Assembly: GCF_013368755.1 (NCBI RefSeq)
Contig: NC_049561.1
Location: 6,634,001-6,698,000 of the forward strand
Reading direction: 5' to 3'
DNA length: 64,000 nucleotides
Origin: Talaromyces rugulosus
Taxonomy: Eukaryota > Ascomycota > Eurotiomycetes > Eurotiales > Trichocomaceae
Below are positions 1 to 11,325 of this stretch, in pieces. The first letter of the stretch is position 1. Every line of letters begins with the position of its first letter. The notes under the pieces were generated by a model that saw only the letters and a list, made by a program, of their open reading frames with translations, had not been told where the DNA came from and ran no database searches. The position numbers and the translations under genes were made by a program.

Positions 1-587
1 CATTCCTCAGTGTCCGCTGCAAAAAACTCTAGTTAGAATTTCCTGTGTTGAGAAGCTCGCATAAACTCACGAGGCAATGAAGGCCATGCAATCCAGACAC
101 GATGAGCCGCTCTCCGTGTTCTGACACTGGAATGCCAGGTTTCATGGAGTATCGAGCCGCATCATCCACGAATATGTGACCGTGATGAACTGTGCAAAAC
201 TTAGCTTTGTTGCGTTCAAACACCCACAGCAACTTACGCATGTCATGCCACCGTCTCGTGGATACTGGGTCGGTCAAGTTTGAGAACTCCGGGTGAGGCT
301 TGAAAGTGACATCGACAGTCGGAACTATGTTATCGTAAGTATCGATATGGCCATCGGCTGGAGGGTCACTTGCAGTCCGGGATGAGCCCAGGAAGGGGCT
401 CTTTCCTATCAACTATCGTGTATACGACAGCAAGAATCATTATGGCTGCGAGGGCAGAAAAGAACCCACCCGTGAACCAGAGAACCCAGCGAGGGAATGA
501 GCACCATGTCGACTCTCTGGCACGCGGATGACTGAGTGGCTCCTCAGATTCATCGTCTGCTTGGTTCAATTCTTTGTACTCCTCCAT
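1..587 (-). CDS. UstYa-like (DUF3328) oxidase, 3' end beyond left edge
   Basis: Exons on the minus strand are 587-374, 324-71 and 16-1, where the gene leaves the window. The visible product is about 161 residues: an acidic N-terminus, one membrane segment around residues 38-60 (core WVLWFTGGFFSALAAIMIL), then a lumenal part with GLIPDFPTVDVTF at the exon 1-2 join and the family's HxxHC motif, HGLHC, at residues 151-155. UstYa proteins normally carry two such motifs; the second would lie outside. Known members modify cyclic RiPPs such as ustiloxin, or act as oxidases or halogenases in other fungal clusters. The first intron (325-373) only restores the frame if a GC-AG donor (GCAAGT) is used; it has a CTTAC branch site. 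The second (17-70) is a normal GTGAGT...CAG intron with a CTAAC branch. Family call is secure; substrate is not known. Confidence 0.85.
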
Positions 588-2331
588 TTTGTATGTTGTA
601 CAAACCAGATGGGTGGAATCAGTCGAGTGTTTAGCCTAGGAAAACCCTGTGGATGTTAGACCATAGGAACAATAGCCAAAAATAAATTAGGAATACCATG
701 ATTGATTTTCACGGCCAAAGGCAGCACGGACGTACAAAACGATAGTTACTGTACAACCGGTATGGTACTGAAATACGGATACGTATTAAAATACAACCTT
801 ACAATGCCACGCGAGGCTGACGGACCCGTAAAAAAATAAAAACAACCTTATCATACAATAGCCAATCATCATGGTCTACAAAGCTTAACCGATCCCCACT
901 CACGCTCACTTTTGACTACATGCTGCGCTCTTCTCCGTAGTGCGAAATCACATCACCGGACCCCTCTTCTTCATCATTACTAACTTAATCGGTACTGCGA
1001 TCTACCAGTATCCAGCAAACCAGCGTGTTCTCCACATTTTTTCAAACATTGAATCATCTCAATTTATGAGGGGAGCTGAACTTCCTAAGCCGACCATCAT
1101 AGTAAGGGCCAACTATGTAAAAGTGGGCATTCGGTATTAAACAGCGGGACCCCAGCCCCTTGATCAACTTTTTAGGCTACTGTCTCACTTTATGGAGCAA
1201 AGCTTATTAATCGGTTTGGAACCTGCACGGTGCCAAATTTGTAAGAGGTGTCAAAAGGTCTGATTTCTTCTATCTACCCCAAATTTTCTGTTTATATGCA
1301 ATTGCCATACAAATTACTAACCCGCATTTGCTTACCCTGATCAGAATCTTCCTTGAGGCCACGTTGCAAAATCGGCAGTTGATTTCAGTAAATTTGACCC
1401 TGACCGGTTGGGGATTAGTACGATTTGACGGTTGGCAGCTACTATATTTAACAACGGATTACTCAAAATCGTAAAATTAATCATCTCAAATTGAAAAACA
1501 AGCCGAGAACTATATATATGGAACATCTCAACTATACACTTGTGATATAGCCTCCCCACCACCCCATTGGAGGCTTAATAAGGGCCTAATAATACATACG
1601 ATCTTAGTGGAACGTATGACTGGTGATATCTGTGTCTTACTGGGGGTTTTCGGGTAAGCGAGATCCTCTATCCTATCCACTGGTGGAGATTGGGGGCCTG
1701 ACGCGTCCAAGTTACCAGCGGACGATTGCCACCGAATTTAGAATAAGGATTTGTCAGAGCATTTATTCAAAGGGTAGTCTGTTGGGGATTGGCCCTAACC
1801 ACCGCTGCAACAAGGTTGCATAGGTTTTATTCTTGCAATATATAGCTATTATTATTCCCGTAGGGGATCTAGGCATCTGGAGAGTCTAGTGAGCACAAAA
1901 TACAAAAGAGGCAGGCATTCAATCTGCTAGAGTCTGCAGGCATATAGTTATGTAGCCACCAACGAGACTTTCCAGGCGGTCGACATCTGGATCAACAACC
2001 AACCAAGCAAAAGTAAATAATGTCAAGAATTTCAAGTAGCTAGAGATATAATTCATATATAATGACAGAACATTGAATTCATTACTTGTAGTTTTTCAAT
2101 ACATTTCCATTTCTACGCGCGCTATGACTAAATTAATACTACTTACAAGGTGAATAAATACCAGCGTAGTCAAGCTGCCTGCCTTCATTTAGGGAGCTAA
2201 TTTAAGCTACTGGACTAGATACATATGACTGAAATTTTAACTGCCGACTAGGCTTCCAACCCCCCCAAAACCGCCTCGTCAAAGTCCTTTCATTCTCGGC
2301 CATTCCGATAGACCATGTGGCAACCGATTTT
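588..2331. other. Intergenic, no gene seen
   Basis: About 1.7 kb between the start of the UstYa-like gene and the end of the small secreted peptide gene. Only short unconvincing frames occur. The stretch is moderately AT-rich and has no obvious repeat. Confidence 0.6.
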
Positions 2332-2544
2332 CTATTCGCAGTCACCCTCGTAGCGTCTGACGACTCCGTCGGCGTCACGAACATCGCGGGCGCAGGCTCT
2401 GACAACAACGCCAGCTAGATCACCTGTCAATATAATCCATTAAAGTTGAAACACTGGCTACCTACCGGGTTCAGCAGTAGGGGCGGCAACGACCAGCATA
2501 ACAGATCCCAAAAAGAGGGCGAGGATGGACTTGGTGAATTGCAT
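2332..2544 (-). CDS. Small secreted peptide, possible RiPP precursor
   Basis: Exons 2544-2466 and 2423-2332 are joined across a 42-bp intron (donor GTAGGT, acceptor ACAG) and give 56 residues. Residues 1-21 form a typical signal peptide (MQFTKSILALFLGSVMLVV, then AA), followed by PTAEP. The mature part is Arg/Asp/Val-rich with two cysteines (37 and 55) and a dibasic Arg-Arg at 49-50, which fits a Kex2-type site. The tail after it is YEGDCE. A good TATA box lies about 120 bp upstream. The next gene on the same strand downstream is the UstYa-like gene. Dikaritin-type precursors have a signal peptide and Tyr-containing cores released at dibasic sites, usually in many copies; here there is only one. 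It could instead be an ordinary small secreted two-cysteine protein. The gene model is fairly good; the precursor role is inference. Confidence 0.5.
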
Positions 2545-2660
2545 GATGATAGATGAATCGATTTGATTGGTGGTGGGTTTGTAAGAAGGTTCTTTGGGAG
2601 GAATTTCTGGAGAGATAGTAAATCACCGTGATAGAGTACAAGACAAGACTGGTAGGAAGT

Positions 2661-2672
2661 CTGTATTTATAG
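2661..2672 (-). promoter_or_regulatory. TATA box of the small secreted peptide gene
   Basis: The minus strand reads CTATAAATACAG, a near-perfect TATA element about 120 bp upstream of the ATG at 2544. It supports real transcription of the short gene. Confidence 0.45.
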
Positions 2673-3259
2673 TTGAGATGGTCAACAATGGGGCAGTTCT
2701 TAAAACTCCGGAGGGGGCACATTTGTCCGGCACTTATTGCTAAGAGCATCATTTAAAACCAACGGCCGTATGTTGCTGTTTCTTCAATACACCGTATTCA
2801 AAAACCATCAATTTATGTGTTTTTCACCTTCTCAAAGCGGATTAGTTTGGCATATCACTATTTTACACATGACTATTGTTATACCAACATTTCTGTGAGC
2901 CTAGCACTGTCCCAACTCAGCTGGTGATTATTTTAGCGTCGGGAAGGATGAATTTCCTTTTGAGGAAGGGCCAACAGCTCTCTAGGCTTTTCGTTTAGAC
3001 TACTTTCTTAGCAGGGATGGTATCAAAAATTCAGTCGCCTGTCCCGTGTCCCCACAGCCGCGTATAATCTGACACTGCAAGAGCTAAAAAGACAGCTGGA
3101 TTATGGAATAGAGGGTATACTGGACTAGGCACGGAAATAGACATAAGGCTGGTCTTAATACGCCGGTTTAAGCTATTCAAAACAATGGATAAGAAGATAC
3201 CATGAGGGATTTCCAAAATTACCAACTGTGAATGTGAATTATCATACATGCAATGCTAG
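2673..3259. other. Intergenic, no gene seen
   Basis: Spacer between the small peptide gene's promoter and the 3' end of the MFS transporter. It holds only short frames without recognisable protein features. Confidence 0.5.
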
Positions 3260-4636
3260 TTACGAAATAGGTGATGGTTGGAGCTTGAGGCTTCGAGCCC
3301 AGGCGACGGAGATTGTTGCACCGAAGAGAAGAAATCCAACAAAGAAAAAAGTCCTATCAAAGCTGGAAGGAACAGTAGCGTGGATATCATGCCGCACCAA
3401 TGCACCACCTAATGGCGTACCAACCAGAGTTCCAATTCCACGAATCATGTACAATAGTCCGCTCACTCTCGCAAAGTCTACACTCCCAAATTGTTCCATC
3501 AAAGAAGCTGGAAAAAGCGAGACATAGGCACCCGCAGTAATTCCATACATACAAGCATAGGTGAGGAATAAAATACGGTGAAAATCGGCGTCCAAGTCTG
3601 AGACAGACACATAGCAAAGTCCAAATGTAGCAACTGCACTGACCAAAGTCGAAAGTACCAAAGCATTGAGACTTCCTAGTCGGTCTGCATAGTATCCAAT
3701 GAGTATCTTGCCCCCTGAATTGAAGGCATCACTTAGAGCAATAATGTTTGCTCCAGCAGCTCTGCTATACCCGAGGGTCCGGGCGTAGGAAGACATAAAG
3801 TATACCGGAATCATATATGCCGCTGCTTGGAGAGAAGTACCCAGAGCGTGAGAAATAAAGTCTTGGGAAAGGACCACGCCTTTTCTTGACTTAGGACACT
3901 GCCTTTCGTCACGGAGGTTTCGGCTGCCACGAGTCTGTGGCGCCTTCACGGGTGCTCTTTTGGCTTCTTTCAAAGCGGATGCGGAGATAGCAACAACAAT
4001 CCCTGCTATCACACCTGCCACTAGAATTGTCTGTCTGTACCCCAGAGAAGATATCAGAAAGCGAAGAAAGGGAGCCCACACCATTCCGCCGAACCCTGTG
4101 CCACTAGTGATGATTCCCATGGCAAACGCCCTCCGTTCATCAAAGTATTTAGGGGGTACTGTGACAGCGGGAATATAGATCAGACATGCTGCACATCCTT
4201 GAAGAAAGCCTTGGGTAACCTGAAAATGCCATAGCTGTGTACCGACCGATGCGGAAATGCCCGATATGGCAAATAGAACCGCCCCAAGAAGTACAACAAA
4301 GCGAGGACCATACTTTCTACACCAATTACTGGCGATAGGGGCACCTAGCGTCATCAAAGACGCAGCGAGTGTTCCAATGAGACCAATCTCCCCGGGACTT
4401 GCGTTTTCGAATGGTCCATCCAATGTCTCGTAGAGTTCTTCGTATACCCCGAAGGCAAAGTTGATACCACAACCTGTGAAGGTCAATATGAAGCATGACA
4501 GGGCAATCAAAATCTGCTGTCGAAATATGATATATTCGGAACCTTGCTGGGAAGAACCATCCACAGGTTCGGCGATGTCTAGGTCCAACTCAAAAGGCTT
4601 GCCAGGCCGTCCTGGGGGGGCTGAGGGACTGAACAT
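3260..4636 (-). CDS. MFS transporter, monocarboxylate (MCT) type
   Basis: A single exon of 458 residues from the ATG at 4636; the frame extends three codons upstream but without another ATG. A cytosolic N-terminus of about 40 residues is followed by about twelve hydrophobic helices, with a basic central loop near residues 225-250 (KEAKRAPVKAPQTRG region) between the two six-helix halves. RLGSLNAL with an upstream GGKILIGYYAD loop and the PPKYFDERRAFAMGI segment are typical of fungal MCT-like MFS proteins. These export or import small carboxylates and secondary metabolites at the plasma membrane. It is divergent from the dioxygenase gene and shares a 0.8-kb intergenic region with it, as expected for cluster-associated transport. 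The substrate cannot be told from sequence. Confidence 0.85.
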   Translation of the reverse strand: MFSPSAPPGRPGKPFELDLDIAEPVDGSSQQGSEYIIFRQQILIALSCFILTFTGCGINFAFGVYEELYETLDGPFENASPGEIGLIGTLAASLMTLGAPIASNWCRKYGPRFVVLLGAVLFAISGISASVGTQLWHFQVTQGFLQGCAACLIYIPAVTVPPKYFDERRAFAMGIITSGTGFGGMVWAPFLRFLISSLGYRQTILVAGVIAGIVVAISASALKEAKRAPVKAPQTRGSRNLRDERQCPKSRKGVVLSQDFISHALGTSLQAAAYMIPVYFMSSYARTLGYSRAAGANIIALSDAFNSGGKILIGYYADRLGSLNALVLSTLVSAVATFGLCYVSVSDLDADFHRILFLTYACMYGITAGAYVSLFPASLMEQFGSVDFARVSGLLYMIRGIGTLVGTPLGGALVRHDIHATVPSSFDRTFFFVGFLLFGATISVAWARSLKLQPSPIS

Positions 4637-5428
4637 GCTGTTCAATGGTGTTGCATCCGTACAGTATAGTTGATGAGTACGGTATAATATCCTTTAGTTT
4701 ATTTCTCTCTTTCTGTATGTTGTAGATAGCAAAACATTTCAACTGCTATCAATTGATATTGGCACTGGAGGGTTGCAGTTGCCTGGGTGTACACATTTAA
4801 CGCGTTAGTGTAAATAGGATTGGGCTGAGAGTAAAATCATGGCTACGTTTTCCCTCTCCCTACCATCACACAGTCTTGCAACCACGCCCCCCCCCCCCCT
4901 TCCCCCGGCGAGACATAATCTCAACATCAGCTAATTACGCCGTATCTCCACCAGATAACTACTTGATCAATGACCCCGCTCAAGTTCCAGGTTAGTATGC
5001 TTTGAAAACAACTAAAAACCAACACAGCCCCCTTACCAACGTATTATACCGGATATGGTGCGTTCTATTTTCCTTGCTAATCAATATTAACATTCAAGAA
5101 AGGGCCATGTGAAATATTTAGGGGTACGTTAGTCTTCTTACCGTTGCATAATTTACGTAACCGTCACCAAACAGCTAGTATTGCTAGCGGTAACGAGCTA
5201 CTTTAGCGGCACTGTATCTTCCAGTTATGGCGGTCGGTATTATTGGAGAGATCAACCACGTCGGCCGATGGTCGTAAAACAAGAAAACAATAAGCGTAAT
5301 CTCCGTGGCATGTTTCGGGGAAATAATGAAGTCATGGAGCAACGGATGACTAGGTGGACGAAACAAGAGGTGGTTAAGCGCCCGTGTCGATTGCTCCCAG
5401 TTTCCAAAGACCACCTCACCACCGCAAG
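4637..5428. promoter_or_regulatory. Divergent promoter region, MFS transporter / dioxygenase
   Basis: This 0.8-kb spacer separates two outward-pointing cluster genes and so must hold both promoters. A pure C tract of about 13 bases followed by TTCCCCC lies near 4886-4905. I saw no clear binding site for a named regulator. Confidence 0.5.
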
Positions 5429-6519
5429 ATGATTTCTCCACAGGTATCCTCTGAAATTCCGGTAGCACCTCTCGAGACTATCAGCTACGATAAGCTGCTT
5501 GCGGGAGACTCTATAGAGATTGCGAGACTATTGAGCAATTGCAAATCTCTTGGGTTTTTCTATCTTGACTTGACCGGTGCGGCTCAAGTCACCCTGGATA
5601 ATTCAAGAGATGTTTTCAAGTTTATGGAAGAGTATTTTGACCAGCCTCTGGATGTCAAACTACGTGACGTAAGGCAGTCCGTAACACATGGGTAAGTCTT
5701 TGAAAAGAAGAATTCTTAGGATAAAAACTCATCTGAGCAGATATACACCAACCGGCACCTATACAGGAGCCAAGAGAGGCGAAAGAGACTGTTATGAGAC
5801 TTTGAAAGTAGGATTTATTGCTGAATAAAGGAGAAAAATTGCACTGACAACTTTGTTGGTAGGTCGCCGAAGCCGAGATGAAGTCTCGCGCACCTCAATT
5901 ACCGAGCACGGTCAAAAATAACGTGGATCTTTTTGACAGTTTCATCTCAGGATCTCATTCCGTGGTCCTGAAGCTCTTGGAGAGCCTTTCCACCGGAATG
6001 GGTCTGACGGGAGACCTACGTTTTGAAGAGAAACACCGCCCCGATGTCCCTGCCAGGACAACGATGGTCCTTTTTCGGTATCCACGACAGGTTCAAGAAG
6101 GCGCCGGTATTGGCCATAATATGCACACAGATATTGGCAGTCTCACTTTGCTGTTCTGTGGTGATTATGGCCTCCAGGTCCTGCACCCCGAAACAAACCA
6201 GTGGGGATTTGTTGCGCCAAAACCTGGCCACGCCGTGATCAATGTCGGAGACTCGTTAAGGTTTCTGTCTGGCCACCAATTCGCTTCCTGTGTTCACCGT
6301 GTATTGCCAATTACAGAGCGGCAGGAACATCATCGTTACTCGATTGCGTACTTCTTGCGACCGGAAGACAATGCCATCTACGTTGATAGCAAGGGCCGGC
6401 ATCTCTCCGCCAGGACGTGGCATGATGAAAAGTACGACGTTTTCAGGGAGCCTCATGAGAAACAGGAAAAGGATGCGATTCTCACCGGAGGTATGGAGCA
6501 GGATGGAGTTTTTGTTTAG
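5429..6519 (+). CDS. 2-oxoglutarate/Fe(II) dioxygenase, isopenicillin N synthase-like
   Basis: Exons 5429-5691, 5741-5807 and 5863-6519 give 328 residues; both introns (49 and 55 bp) are GT-AG. The N-terminal DIOX_N region contains the usual CKSLGFFYLDL segment. The C-terminal 2OG-FeII_Oxy domain has the iron ligands His198 and Asp200 (in HNMHTDIGSLTLLF) and His255 (in SCVHRVLP), and the 2-oxoglutarate-binding Arg268-x-Ser270 (RYSIAYFLRP). All key residues are present, so the enzyme should be active. Such enzymes hydroxylate, desaturate or cyclise metabolites in fungal clusters. It lies divergent to an MFS transporter and 280 bp upstream of an ABC transporter in the same direction. Start chosen at the first ATG in frame. 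The substrate is unknown. Confidence 0.9.
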
Positions 6520-6799
6520 ATGTAGTCTAATTTATAGCCTCTATTTTTGGAAGTTTGAAAGAACAATATAGATGAATATCATTATTTCGTGCCGAGCACT
6601 ATAGCGATAGTCGTAAAATTCACAAAAGACTCGTTAACTTGGTCAAGCTCGAAATAACATTTAAATTAGACGCGAACTAGGCACGTGCTAGGAAGCTGAA
6701 ATGGGCCAATACCCCCCAATGCATGACCAACACTTCTACCCCAACATTGTTTTTTCTTCCACTTCAAGTCCCTTATACCTACTATTCTGAGTGACAGAG

Positions 6800-9700
6800 A
6801 TGTTCTCAGACAAGGATGGAGTCGCTTCACATCACTCCGAGGCAGTTTACCAGACAAAAATACGAAAGCTTCTGTTCCTCGCTTCCTCATTAGCAGGGCT
6901 TGGATTTAGTGCCTCGGTAGTCAGCGGCAAATATGGCAGCTTGAACTCATATAAGCACTTTCTCTCTTCACTCAGCTGGGTAAGAAAAATTCCAGTTCCG
7001 GTACAAATATTTCTAACTGAGTTTGTAGCTTCTAATCCTGTTGCACAGCCTGTGGTTATATAGGATGCGCGATTGCTCCAGTATTTATACGGCTGGTCTT
7101 AAAGGATCAGCTCTATCGGTTCTCACTCTTGTTTTGCACGTTTTCGGGGGCCTGGGTTATACAAAGACGTCCCTACTGCAACATGGTGTTGCATTCCTAT
7201 TGGCTCTGGTACAAGTTCTTTTTCCTCGCCGACCAGATGTTTTCACGTCCGATGGAAAGCTTGTGGATGGTGAGAATGGGTCATCGGCCTTCCACAAATA
7301 TTCCATGCATTGGTGTGTCTACTCACTTCGCCTTGCGGGGGAAAACGTCGGCATTGACCGACTACCTGTGCTGGACTATCACACTAGGTCCAAGTCACAA
7401 CCACCAATCGCCAATCTCAAAACTTCGCTGTGGAATCATATCATTCTCCAGCGCGGCATTGCGTTCGCCAAACAATGGACATTGATGCTTCTGCGATCTA
7501 TGTTGACCTTTGGATACCCTTACTGTGCTATGAAGTTGCTCAAAAGCTTGGAAATAACCGGCGGTCCAACCATCGAGGCGTGGCTGTGGCTGGTTGGTAT
7601 TGGAGTGTCTTCCATAGGTGAAACCCTAATTCATTTTCACCTCGCCTGGGTTCAATGGTCTGAACTAGGAATACCGATTCGTGCGCAACTCATCATGGCC
7701 ATCTTCCAGAAAGCACTACGGGCCAAGGATTCAAAGCAGCCAGATAATGGTAACTCCAAGAAGGAAAAACCCGATGCAATCAATCTTATTTCCTCTGACA
7801 CGTCAGCCTTCAGCAAATTCACTGCAGTCAACCACATGCTGCCCTTCTCTCTTGTCAAGTTTATAATGGCGGTAATATTCCTCATCCGGTTACTAGGCTG
7901 GCAGAGCACGCTGGCTGCCATCACCGTTACCGTGGCAAGCGTCCCAATACACACCTTGGTCATCAAAAATGAACGAATGACACGGAAAGACTTAACAGCA
8001 GCTAGAGACAGGAAGTCAAAGGCAGTTAATGAGGCCATGCAAGCTCTACATCAGATCAAATTCCATGGCTTAGAGGCTCAATGGGAAGAACGTATTAATC
8101 AATTTCGAGAAGAGGAGCTGAAGCATTTGCGAAAAAGTTTTTTTGCTAGTACTATGCGGTCAGTGTGGAAGCTTATGGCTCCGTTGCTGGTCGCGGCAGC
8201 TTCTGTTTGTACCTTTGCATACAGTGCAACATCTATCTCTTCGTCAATAATCTTCCCAATGATCGAGTTATTGCCTCACTTACAGGGAACATTGGGAGTC
8301 ATCCCGATGGTATTTCAGGATTTCTTGGACGCTCGCTCCAATTCACACCGGATGGAAGAGTATTTAAGATGGCCGGAACAGAAGAGAGCCCTAGATCCAA
8401 GTCCGTCTGGTCAGGTCGTGTTCCGCAATGCTTCTATTGCCTGGCCAACAAATGAAGCGCAAGATCAGACGAAAGTTACATCTCATCAGTTCCTTCTCCA
8501 CGATCTTAACGTTACGTTCCCACCTGGAGAGCTCAGCATTATTCATGGGCAAACGGGATCTGGAAAGACCTTACTCCTTCTGGCCATTCTTGGTGAAGCC
8601 CATCTTTTAGGTGGGAATATCGAAGCACCTTCAATGGCAGAGGGGCAACCAGCCGCTTTTGTGGCCCAAACACCGTGGCTTCAGAGTGCAACACTCAAAG
8701 ATAATATACTATTCGGAAGTCCTCTAGACCCGGGGAAATATGAGAAAGTCCTAAATGCTTGTGCACTCTCCCCTGACCTAGCAGCCCTACCTAAAGGCGA
8801 TGAGACCCATATCGGCCCAAAGGGCGTTAAACTGAGTGGAGGCCAGCGAGCTCGGGTTGCGTTGGCAAGAGCAATCTATTCAAGTGCGAAACTACTAGTA
8901 ATTGACGACATATTCTCTGCTTTGGATGCCAGTGTTTCGAAAGATATACTCCAAGCTCTCACCGGTGATCTTTGCAAATGTCGTACGCGAATACTAGTAA
9001 CACACCACGTTTCAATGTGCCTTCCAAAGACAAGATGCATTGTTCAAGTCCAAAACAACACGGCGAGCACAACCGATTCTATGGAACAAACGATAATCAC
9101 ACCCAGCCCAAACGTGAATGTTGGATCTAGCCTACCAATAGAAGCGAACTCGAAAGAAAGGGTTCACTCTACGACCAAAGTCAAAAGAGTCGACGCGCGG
9201 AATGATTTGACAGTGTATTTAAGGTACTTTACCGCTGCCGGTGGCCTAAAGTTTGCAGCTTTTTACATTTTAGGGTTGGTCACCAAGCAGCTCCTAGATG
9301 CATTAACGAAGTGGACTCTGGGATACATTAATTCTGCAGATTCTAGCTCCGCTGAGCTGCATACAACAGTTGGGCTGCAGAAATATGTTCATTTGTACCT
9401 TCTAAGCTTGGTGGTAACTATCATTTGGGAGCTCCTTTTCAACTTGAACGCCTTCTCAGGGTCAGCACGTGCATCAAAAACGGTATTTCGTGAGATGACT
9501 TTCAGTGTCCTCCGAATGCCCCTTCTTTGGCTCGACACTATTTCTATCGGAGGCATACTCAAAAACTTTACTGCAGATACTAGAATGGTTGATGATCATT
9601 TGCTCGTCACTTTATCTGAATTTGCTGATTCTATGGTCAAAATGATGATTATTGTGATCGTCGGGTAATATCTTCTCCTCGACAATAAGTCCAATACCAC

Positions 9701-11007
9701 TACTGACACTTTCCAGGTTATACACGTCGAGGAATACGAGCATTTTGACTTTGGCCTTCTTATACGCAGGTCTACAAGTGGGACGGATCTACATCAAAGC
9801 TCGATCAATGGTGAAACGTGCGGACGTGGAGCCAACCGCTGCAATCCTCGAGCACTTCACGTCGTCATCCTCGGGGGTTTCAACAATCCGAGCCTTTGGT
9901 GCCGTGGATAGATTTGTAGAGCAGATGCATCATCATCTCGATAGACTATCGATAGCCCGGCGGCACTTTTGGATTTTCAACCGCTGGACCGGTCTCCAAA
10001 TGTCTCTTATCGGCATTGTATTTAGTACCGTGACGAGTATGCTGCTGCTTGCCTCCACGTCTATCATTGACATACCATTCGTGGGGTTCTCACTTACTTT
10101 TTCCATGGGGCTCTCCGGGGCCCTGTTCAAGGCTGTCAATTCATTTGGACAACTTGAGACCTATATGGACTCTGCAGGGGCGATTACCGCCTATGCTAGC
10201 CTCCAAACCGAAGACCAAGGGGGCAGAGAAGTCCCAGAGGACTGGCCCTCCCAAGGAAAGGTCGAAGTGAATGGGATTCAGGCTGCATACTCCGCTAATC
10301 TTCCTCTGGTACTAAAAGATGTTTCCTTTACTGCTGAATCTGGTCAGAGAATTGGTATTGTTGGCCGCACTGGCGCAGGCAAGTCATCCCTCGCGCTCAC
10401 GCTCCTACGTTTGATTGAACCGTGTAGTGGTTCAATACTCGTTGATGGAATCGATATCTCGACAGTAAAGCTCCAGTGGATACGATCAAGAATCGCATTT
10501 GTTCCACAAGACCCTGTTTTATTTTCCGGTACTGTACGGTCTAATCTCGATTACTTCCAACAAATTCCGGACGAGAAGCTGAAGGATGCATTGAGAAGCG
10601 TCAAGTTATTAGCCGACGAAGGAAATTCTGGTTTGTTTAGCCTGGACTCGCCAATCAGTGCCGGCGGAGCCAACATGTCGCAAGGCCAGCGACAACTCCT
10701 CTGTCTGGCACGAATCCTAGTACAGGGATCAAAGGTCGTTATCCTTGATGAGGCAACCTCAGCTGTGGATAACGAGACCGACAAATTAATACAAGAGACT
10801 ATCCAACATCAAATCCATCGGACCTTGATTGTAGTAGCCCATCGCCTGCGGACTATAGCGTCTTTTGACCAAGTGCTAGTTTTCAACGACGGACAGATCG
10901 CCGAGGCTGGTAAACCAGCCGATCTGCTGAGATGCCGAGGATCGTTCTTTAATCTCGTACAAGATAGCGGGGATAAGGAGATTTTGACCAGAACGATACT
11001 GGGATAG
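6800..11007 (+). CDS. ABC transporter, ABCC/MRP type
   Basis: Exons 6800-6979, 7029-9664 and 9717-11007 give 1368 residues, normal for a full-length fungal ABCC protein. The order is an N-terminal hydrophobic extension (TMD0), TMD1, NBD1, TMD2, NBD2. NBD1 has Walker A GQTGSGKT near residue 566, signature LSGGQRARVALARA near 661 and Walker B LLVIDDIFSALD, where Asp replaces the catalytic Glu, as is usual in the ABCC subfamily. NBD2 has Walker A GRTGAGKSS near 1154, signature MSQGQRQLLCLARI near 1257 and a complete Walker B VVILDEATSAVD. Fungal relatives sit in plasma or vacuolar membranes and move metabolites, conjugates or drugs. Its position next to the dioxygenase and MFS genes suggests metabolite export or self-protection. 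Confidence 0.92.
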
Positions 11008-11325
11008 GAGCTATGGTTTATTAGGAACCGTAATCCGAGCCCTACTGTATATCCATACACAAACCTCCAAATACTGCCGCTCTATTCAAATTTTGGAATA
11101 CATATTCTACAATATATTTATTCTTCTGGTAGTTTATTGGTTTACAAAACGAAGCAGATGTCGATTATGCCTTGCTTCGGAGTTTGGATAATCCGGGCCT
11201 GAGTCCGACTAGGGCTCACCGATTTAGAGAGAATCGTGGCAACTACATACTTGTAGTAGCTAGTACATATCAAGTTCCCACCACTTTCCATGTTATAGCC
11301 ATAGCCTTGAATCTATGCACACACC
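11008..11325. other. Short spacer
   Basis: 318 bp between the ABC transporter stop and the next coding start. It is AT-rich after 11090 and nothing else is visible. Confidence 0.5.

Noticed and set aside
2202..2408. 68-residue minus-strand frame overlapping the small secreted peptide gene
   Set aside because: It starts at TTG and overlaps exon 2 of the better supported spliced model in another frame.
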